Shown here one piece after another: positions 6,257-9,250 of a DNA stretch of 9,250 nucleotides. The first letter of the stretch is position 1. Every line of letters begins with the position of its first letter. The position numbers and the translations under genes are program-made. The notes under the pieces are model-generated. The model made no database searches. It was not told the DNA's origin and saw nothing but the letters and a program-made list of their open reading frames with translations. The DNA is from Prevotellaceae bacterium (GTDB lineage: Bacteria; Bacteroidota; Bacteroidia; Bacteroidales; Paludibacteraceae), in the NCBI GenBank assembly GCA_031290375.1, contig JAITNR010000046.1, positions 1-9,250 on the forward strand, in the 5' to 3' direction.

Positions 6257-6946
6257 CTACTTTTTATCCATCAACATTGCAATCAGGTCTTTTACCCCTT
6301 CCGTTGCAGGCTTTTTTATAAAGTGCCAGTCTGCATTGTTGATAGCCACAGAGTTTGGGTCTATTACATAGACAGGGACACTGTTGGCATAATGAATCAA
6401 GCCTGCCGCAGGATAGACATTCATAGAAGTACCTATAACTATAAGTATATCAGCTTGTTGTACCAATTCAGTTGCCTTTCCCATATTAGGCACAGCCTCG
6501 CCAAAAAAGACAATATGCGGGCGGAGTTGATAACCCTTCTCACATTTGTCCCCGATTTTTACCTCATAGTTTTCGGGTGAAAGTTCGTATATCAAATCGT
6601 GGTATTTTTCCGAACGCACTTTGGTGAGTTCGCCGTGAAGATGCAAGATGTTTTTACTCCCGGCTTTTTCGTGCAGATTATCAACATTTTGCGTAATCAC
6701 AAAGACTTCATAATCTTTCTCCAACTTCACCAGCCCGAAATGAGCGAAGTTCGGCTCTACGCTTAAAAGTTGCTTTCGTCTTTGATTGTAAAAACCCGTT
6801 ACCAGAGCGGAATTGCGTTCCCACGCCTCAACGGTACATACATCCTCAATGTCATACTGTTCCCACAAACCACCGGTATCTCTAAAAGTGGAAATACCAC
6901 TCTCAGCACTGATACCGGCACCTGTCAAAACAACAACTTTTTGCAT
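6257..6946 (-). CDS. Sir2-family NAD-dependent protein deacylase (class III, zinc-less)
   Basis: Sirtuins remove acyl groups from lysines using NAD. Numbered from ATG at 6946 (229 residues), the NAD-binding motifs are GAGIS (9-13), FRD (21-23), TQNVD (85-89) and GTSMN near 172-176, with catalytic His104 in HLHGEL. Tyr53 and Arg56 in FYNQRR match the Tyr-Arg pair that lets SIRT5/CobB-type enzymes take succinyl and other acidic acyl groups. The zinc-binding cysteine tetrad is missing: only two cysteines exist (37 and 135), so the zinc module is replaced by a metal-free insert, as I recall for other Bacteroidetes Sir2 proteins. A TTG start at 6976 would add ten residues but lies inside a hairpin stem, and the ATG begins just before the first strand (MQKVVVLTGAG). 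It lies between the lrp and WbqC-like genes on the same strand. Confidence 0.9.
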   Translation of the reverse strand: MQKVVVLTGAGISAESGISTFRDTGGLWEQYDIEDVCTVEAWERNSALVTGFYNQRRKQLLSVEPNFAHFGLVKLEKDYEVFVITQNVDNLHEKAGSKNILHLHGELTKVRSEKYHDLIYELSPENYEVKIGDKCEKGYQLRPHIVFFGEAVPNMGKATELVQQADILIVIGTSMNVYPAAGLIHYANSVPVYVIDPNSVAINNADWHFIKKPATEGVKDLIAMLMDKK

Positions 6947-6970
6947 ATTATCAAAAATAAACAAAAGTTT

Positions 6971-7006
6971 AGGCAATGACCTGTCTACAAATAGCAGGTC
7001 AATGCC
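6971..7006 (-). terminator. Terminator-like hairpin after the Lrp-family gene
   Basis: AGGCAATGACCTG (6971-6983) and CAGGTCAATGCCT (6994-7006) pair over 13 positions with one central A-A mismatch and a loop of about ten bases. On the minus strand it is followed by AAACTTTTGTTTATTTTTG, a T-rich though broken tail. It starts 6 bases past the lrp stop and could end most transcripts there or limit read-through into the Sir2 gene. Confidence 0.6.
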
Positions 7007-7012
7007 TAATTC

Positions 7013-7543
7013 TTAAAAGTTACTTTCCTCGTTTTCGTCGTTATCCGCATAGGGATCATCAAATTTCATAATCTGACGGCGGAAAAGTTCGTCAAGTGAA
7101 ATCTGCAAAGTTTCGGTTGCAGATACACCTTTGATACGTGAAATTTTATCAAGTATCAAGTTTCCCAAATGACGATTGTTTTTTGCATACACCTTAACAA
7201 GCAAAACATATCTGCCTGTTGTGGCGTGGCATTCTACAACGTGAGGATTTTTCTCAAGCTCAACAATAATGTGGTTGTACTGAGACATATCCGAAATGGC
7301 TATTCCAACATACGCACAAGTCAGATAACCAACCTTATCCGTATCTACCATGTACTCCGAACCCTTCAAAACGCCATTTGAGAGCATTTTTTGAATTCTC
7401 TGATGCACAGCTGCACCTGAAACGTTTTCACACGCCTTGGCAACTTCTACCAATGGCATTCTTGCATTCTTTGAAATGCAATCCAAAATTTTTCTGTCCA
7501 AATTATCCAATAATCTTTTCATACTGCTTTTCGATTTAATCAT
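7013..7543 (-). CDS. Lrp/AsnC-family transcriptional regulator
   Basis: The 176-residue product has an N-terminal helix-turn-helix (about 12-62; LDNLDRKILDCISKNARMPLVEVAK, then SGAAVHQRIQKMLSNGVLKG) and a C-terminal RAM ligand-binding domain (about 73-152; YVGIAISD, VVECHATTGRYVLLVKVYAK, and the final VSATETLQISLDE strand). Family members usually form octamers and respond to amino acids such as leucine. The acidic tail after residue 160 (DDPYADNDENEESNF) exceeds the core family length of about 150. The start at 7543 is followed by another Met (8) at 7522, which is also possible. The leader contains a 14-bp palindrome and overlapping promoter elements shared with divergent mnmA. It heads a same-strand series ending in ilvE, which makes branched-chain amino acid sensing likely but unproven. 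Confidence 0.9.
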   Translation of the reverse strand: MIKSKSSMKRLLDNLDRKILDCISKNARMPLVEVAKACENVSGAAVHQRIQKMLSNGVLKGSEYMVDTDKVGYLTCAYVGIAISDMSQYNHIIVELEKNPHVVECHATTGRYVLLVKVYAKNNRHLGNLILDKISRIKGVSATETLQISLDELFRRQIMKFDDPYADNDENEESNF

Positions 7544-7555
7544 TAAAGTTATTAT

Positions 7556-7569
7556 TATTATTAATAATA
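7556..7569. promoter_or_regulatory. Candidate autoregulatory operator of the Lrp-family gene
   Basis: TATTATTAATAATA is a perfect 14-bp palindrome in the lrp leader, between its promoter boxes and its start codon. Lrp-family proteins bind AT-rich imperfect palindromes and often repress their own gene. The site is simple AT-repeat sequence, so it may be coincidental. Confidence 0.3.
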
Positions 7570-7571
7570 TG

Positions 7572-7624
7572 CAAAGTTAATAATTTTTTTGCAAAACTAA
7601 AAATTTTATTGTTAATTTTGCAAA
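7572..7624 (-). promoter_or_regulatory. Promoter(s) of the Lrp-family gene
   Basis: On the minus strand TTTG (7624-7621), a 21-base spacer and TAGTTTTG (7599-7592) match both Bacteroidetes promoter boxes with normal spacing. A second -7 box, TAACTTTG (7579-7572), lies nearer the gene but has no matching -33 element. Either or both may be used. Confidence 0.6.
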
Positions 7625-7628
7625 AAAA
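7584..7628. repeat. Inverted repeat carrying the lrp and mnmA promoters
   Basis: The 17-base arm 7584-7600 (seven T, GCAAAACTAA) is the inverse of arm 7612-7628 (TTAATTTTG followed by C and seven A) at 16 of 17 positions, with an 11-base spacer. Each arm holds the -33 box of one promoter and the -7 box of the opposite one. Each also contains the palindrome TTTTGCAAAA. Confidence 0.75.
7588..7620 (+). promoter_or_regulatory. Promoter of mnmA
   Basis: TTTG (7588-7591), a 21-base spacer and TAATTTTG (7613-7620) match the Bacteroidetes -33/-7 consensus. The -7 box ends 20 bases before the mnmA ATG. It lies on top of the minus-strand lrp promoter, so polymerase binding to one should block the other. 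Confidence 0.65.
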
Positions 7629-7640
7629 AGAATCAAAGTA

Positions 7641-8732
7641 ATGTTAAAAATCCAAAAAGTATTGCTATCTATGAGTGGTGGAATAGACTCTTCTGTAGCT
7701 GCTATGATGTTGTTAAAACAAGATTATCAGATAGTTGGGGTAACTTATCGTACATGGGACTCTGTTTCACAAGGCTGTTTTGAGAAAGAAAAAGGTTGTT
7801 GTTCAATAAATGCTATTATGGAGGCAAAACGACTCGCCGAGCAACTTGGATTTGAACATTTTTTCCTTGATTTGAGAGAGCAGTTTAAAAATAGTGTAAT
7901 AAAAAACTTTACAGACGAATATCTTGCAGGCAGAACTCCCAACCCGTGTATTGTGTGCAATGCCTCGATAAAATGGGGCGAAGTCCTGAATTTGGCAGAT
8001 TCACTCGGCTGTGATTACATTGCAACAGGACATTATGCTCAAATAGTTGAAAAACAAGGTAATTTGTATTTGAAAAAAGGCGTTGATACGCAAAAAGACC
8101 AAACCTATTTTCTTTGGCGTCTGCCACAAGAGGTGCTTGGTCGGACAATTTTTCCGCTCGGAACACTGACCAAGCCTGAGGTCAGGCAGATTGCTCGCGA
8201 AAATGGATACGAAAAACTTGCCCAAAAGGCTGAAAGTCAAGAAATATGCTTTATTCCTGATAATAACTATCGCATTTTTTTGAAGAATGAAGTGCCGGAT
8301 TATGAGCAAATTTGCACAGAGGGTAATTTTGTGGATATTGACGGAAAAATTTTAGGTAAACACTCAGGTTATCCTAACTTTACGGTGGGGCAGAGGAAGG
8401 GGCTGAATATTGCACTCGGAAAGCCCGCTTTTGTAAGGGAGATTCGTCCACAGACCAACGAGGTGGTGTTAGCCGACCGCAACGAACTCGAAACTCAAAC
8501 ACTTACGGCAAAGAACTGTATCTTTGTTAACCGAAGTGAATTACCTGACAACCTCGAAGTTGAGGCTCGAATCAGGTACAAAAGTCCTGCCACAAAGGCT
8601 CGGATTGTTCTTGAAAACAACGGCAGGGTAAAAGTGCATTTTGCCTCGACTGTGTGGGCTGTAGCGCCGGGTCAATCGGTAGTCTTTTATAGAGATGATT
8701 TGATTATTGGTGGCGGGATAATCTGTTCTTAA
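7641..8732 (+). CDS. mnmA: tRNA-specific 2-thiouridylase
   Basis: MnmA installs sulfur on U34 of the tRNAs for Lys, Glu and Gln, taking persulfide sulfur and activating the tRNA with ATP. The 363-residue length is normal. The ATP PP-loop is SGGIDSSVAA (12-21). The first catalytic cysteine is Cys103 in GRTPNPCIVCN and the second is Cys203 in SQEICFIPD. TGHYA (129-133) and KDQTYFLWR (152-160) are the expected tRNA/ATP-site blocks. The central TVGQRKGL (248-255) and the C-terminal barrel ending VVFY...IIGGGII complete the protein. No key residue is missing. It is cytoplasmic and stands alone, divergent from the Lrp-family gene with overlapping promoters. No clear terminator follows its stop. Confidence 0.97.
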   Translation: MLKIQKVLLSMSGGIDSSVAAMMLLKQDYQIVGVTYRTWDSVSQGCFEKEKGCCSINAIMEAKRLAEQLGFEHFFLDLREQFKNSVIKNFTDEYLAGRTPNPCIVCNASIKWGEVLNLADSLGCDYIATGHYAQIVEKQGNLYLKKGVDTQKDQTYFLWRLPQEVLGRTIFPLGTLTKPEVRQIARENGYEKLAQKAESQEICFIPDNNYRIFLKNEVPDYEQICTEGNFVDIDGKILGKHSGYPNFTVGQRKGLNIALGKPAFVREIRPQTNEVVLADRNELETQTLTAKNCIFVNRSELPDNLEVEARIRYKSPATKARIVLENNGRVKVHFASTVWAVAPGQSVVFYRDDLIIGGGIICS

Positions 8733-8826
8733 ATCCTGCAATAGTTAAACCTGTGTCGTCAGTATGCTTTAAAAGTGTTTTTAGCACACAGATGATACAA
8801 GATTTTGATGCAGATTTTTTTCCGCT

Positions 8827-8894
8827 GACGCGGGTTTGCAGTCCGTGTCCCACAATGCTCGACATGGATTGCGAGTTCGGCAACAAGTCGAACT
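8827..8894. repeat. GC-rich double hairpin, possibly a degraded REP-like repeat
   Basis: GACGCGG (8827-8833) pairs with CCGTGTC (8843-8849) through seven pairs, one a G-T wobble. AGTTCG (8874-8879) pairs perfectly with CGAACT (8889-8894). The segment 8822-8894 is about 58% G+C by hand count, well above the flanks. A 34-codon + strand frame (ATG 8792 to TAA 8894-8896) with four cysteines overlaps it, but I recognise no family and see no promoter. The hairpins lie between two convergent genes but lack T-tracts. Confidence 0.4.
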
Positions 8895-8932
8895 AATTCG
8901 CTGAAAAGAGATTAGAAATTCAAACAATTAAT

Positions 8933-9250
8933 CTATGTTTTATTATTCTCTAATAAAATTTTGGTAATTTCCTCTTGAGTTAAATAGGTCAGAGTTTGAA
9001 TTTGTTCTATGGGTAAATTTATTTTGAGAGCGTTTAGAACTACTTCTATTTTTCCCTCTGCCTTTCCTTCTATTTTTCCTTCTATTTTTCCTTCTGCTTT
9101 TCCTTTTGCCATTCCTTTTGCCATTCCTTCCGCCATTCCTTTTTCTTCAGCTTTTATTTGGGCTTCTTGGACGGCGGTGTCAATAACACTTTTTAAGTCC
9201 CGATAAACTTTGATGCTATGGTCGTATGCCATCTGTTCATCAGGTGTGAA
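8933..9250 (-). CDS. Rpn-family PD-(D/E)XK nuclease / putative transposase, C-terminal part
   Basis: The frame stays open to the window edge at 9250, so the 5' part including the nuclease core lies outside. The visible 105 residues begin FTPDEQMAYDHSIKVYRDLKSVIDTA, the conserved helical segment that follows the nuclease domain in Rpn/PF12784 proteins (recombination-promoting nucleases, often annotated as putative transposases). Next comes a Gly-every-fourth-residue repeat (EGMAEGMAKGMAKGKAEGK and so on), then a tail NLPIEQIQTLTYLTQEEITKILLE, which is the usual C-terminal helix pair. The ATG at 9232 is probably internal rather than the start. Because the nuclease motifs are not visible, activity cannot be judged. 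Such genes are often multi-copy and transferred between genomes. Confidence 0.8.
   Translation of the reverse strand, partial: FTPDEQMAYDHSIKVYRDLKSVIDTAVQEAQIKAEEKGMAEGMAKGMAKGKAEGKIEGKIEGKAEGKIEVVLNALKINLPIEQIQTLTYLTQEEITKILLENNKT
9044..9145 (-). repeat. In-frame 12-bp tandem repeat inside the Rpn-type gene
   Basis: About eight degenerate 12-bp units, each coding four residues of the form x-E/K-G-x (for example AEGM, AKGK, IEGK), fill this stretch. The plus strand shows it as runs of TTTTCCTTCTAT-like units. Two units (IEGK IEGK) are nearly identical in DNA, which suggests recent duplication by slippage. The unit is a multiple of three, so copy changes keep the frame. Confidence 0.75.

Noticed and set aside
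8704..8886. 60-codon minus-strand open frame after mnmA
   Set aside because: It overlaps the mnmA end and the GC-rich hairpins and has no recognisable family.
1..9250. tRNA, rRNA, riboswitch or prophage genes
   Set aside because: No cloverleaf with a CCA-end acceptor pattern, rRNA-like block, recognisable riboswitch core, integrase or phage structural gene was seen on either strand. This was judged by eye only.

Overview
The window looks like chromosomal DNA of a member of the Bacteroidetes, most likely the order Bacteroidales. Four things support this. The DNA is AT-rich. Leaders before start codons are A-rich and lack a Shine-Dalgarno motif. Several upstream regions carry the Bacteroidetes-type promoter boxes TTTG (-33) and TAnnTTTG (-7). 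The gene families present are typical of the phylum: a PstS-like lipoprotein next to a TPR protein, a DUF2582 winged helix, a WbqC-like protein, a zinc-less Sir2 protein and an Rpn-type nuclease.

Layout. Positions 1-84 hold the end of an unrecognised + strand gene. Positions 85-688 hold no gene but carry three unrelated repeat structures: a 46-bp-period pair of hairpins (112-190), a compound inverted-repeat element with 17-bp terminal arms (231-547), and a GTCATTGCGAGG-type dispersed repeat (590-667). Positions 689-3983 are a three-gene minus-strand unit for a small outer-membrane protein, a PstS-like lipoprotein and a periplasmic TPR protein. A small DUF2582 gene (4191-4385) diverges from it and ends in a strong bidirectional terminator (4408-4444).

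Positions 4506-7543 are a co-directional minus-strand group: an Lrp/AsnC regulator, a Sir2 deacylase, a WbqC-like protein and the branched-chain aminotransferase ilvE. A terminator-like hairpin lies just after the regulator. mnmA (7641-8732) runs divergently from the regulator, and the two appear to start from overlapping mirror-image promoters built on one inverted repeat (7584-7628). Positions 8733-8932 include a GC-rich double hairpin. The window ends inside a minus-strand Rpn/PD-(D/E)XK transposase-like gene, of which only the C-terminal part is visible.

How the genes may work together. The envelope unit probably acts at the outer membrane and periplasm. The Lrp-family regulator sits upstream of the leucine/isoleucine/valine aminotransferase, so amino-acid-responsive control of ilvE is plausible but inferred. 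MnmA is a housekeeping tRNA thiolation enzyme. No defence system, CRISPR array, RNA gene or prophage was seen. The most unusual material is the repeat-rich gap and the shared promoter repeat between lrp and mnmA.
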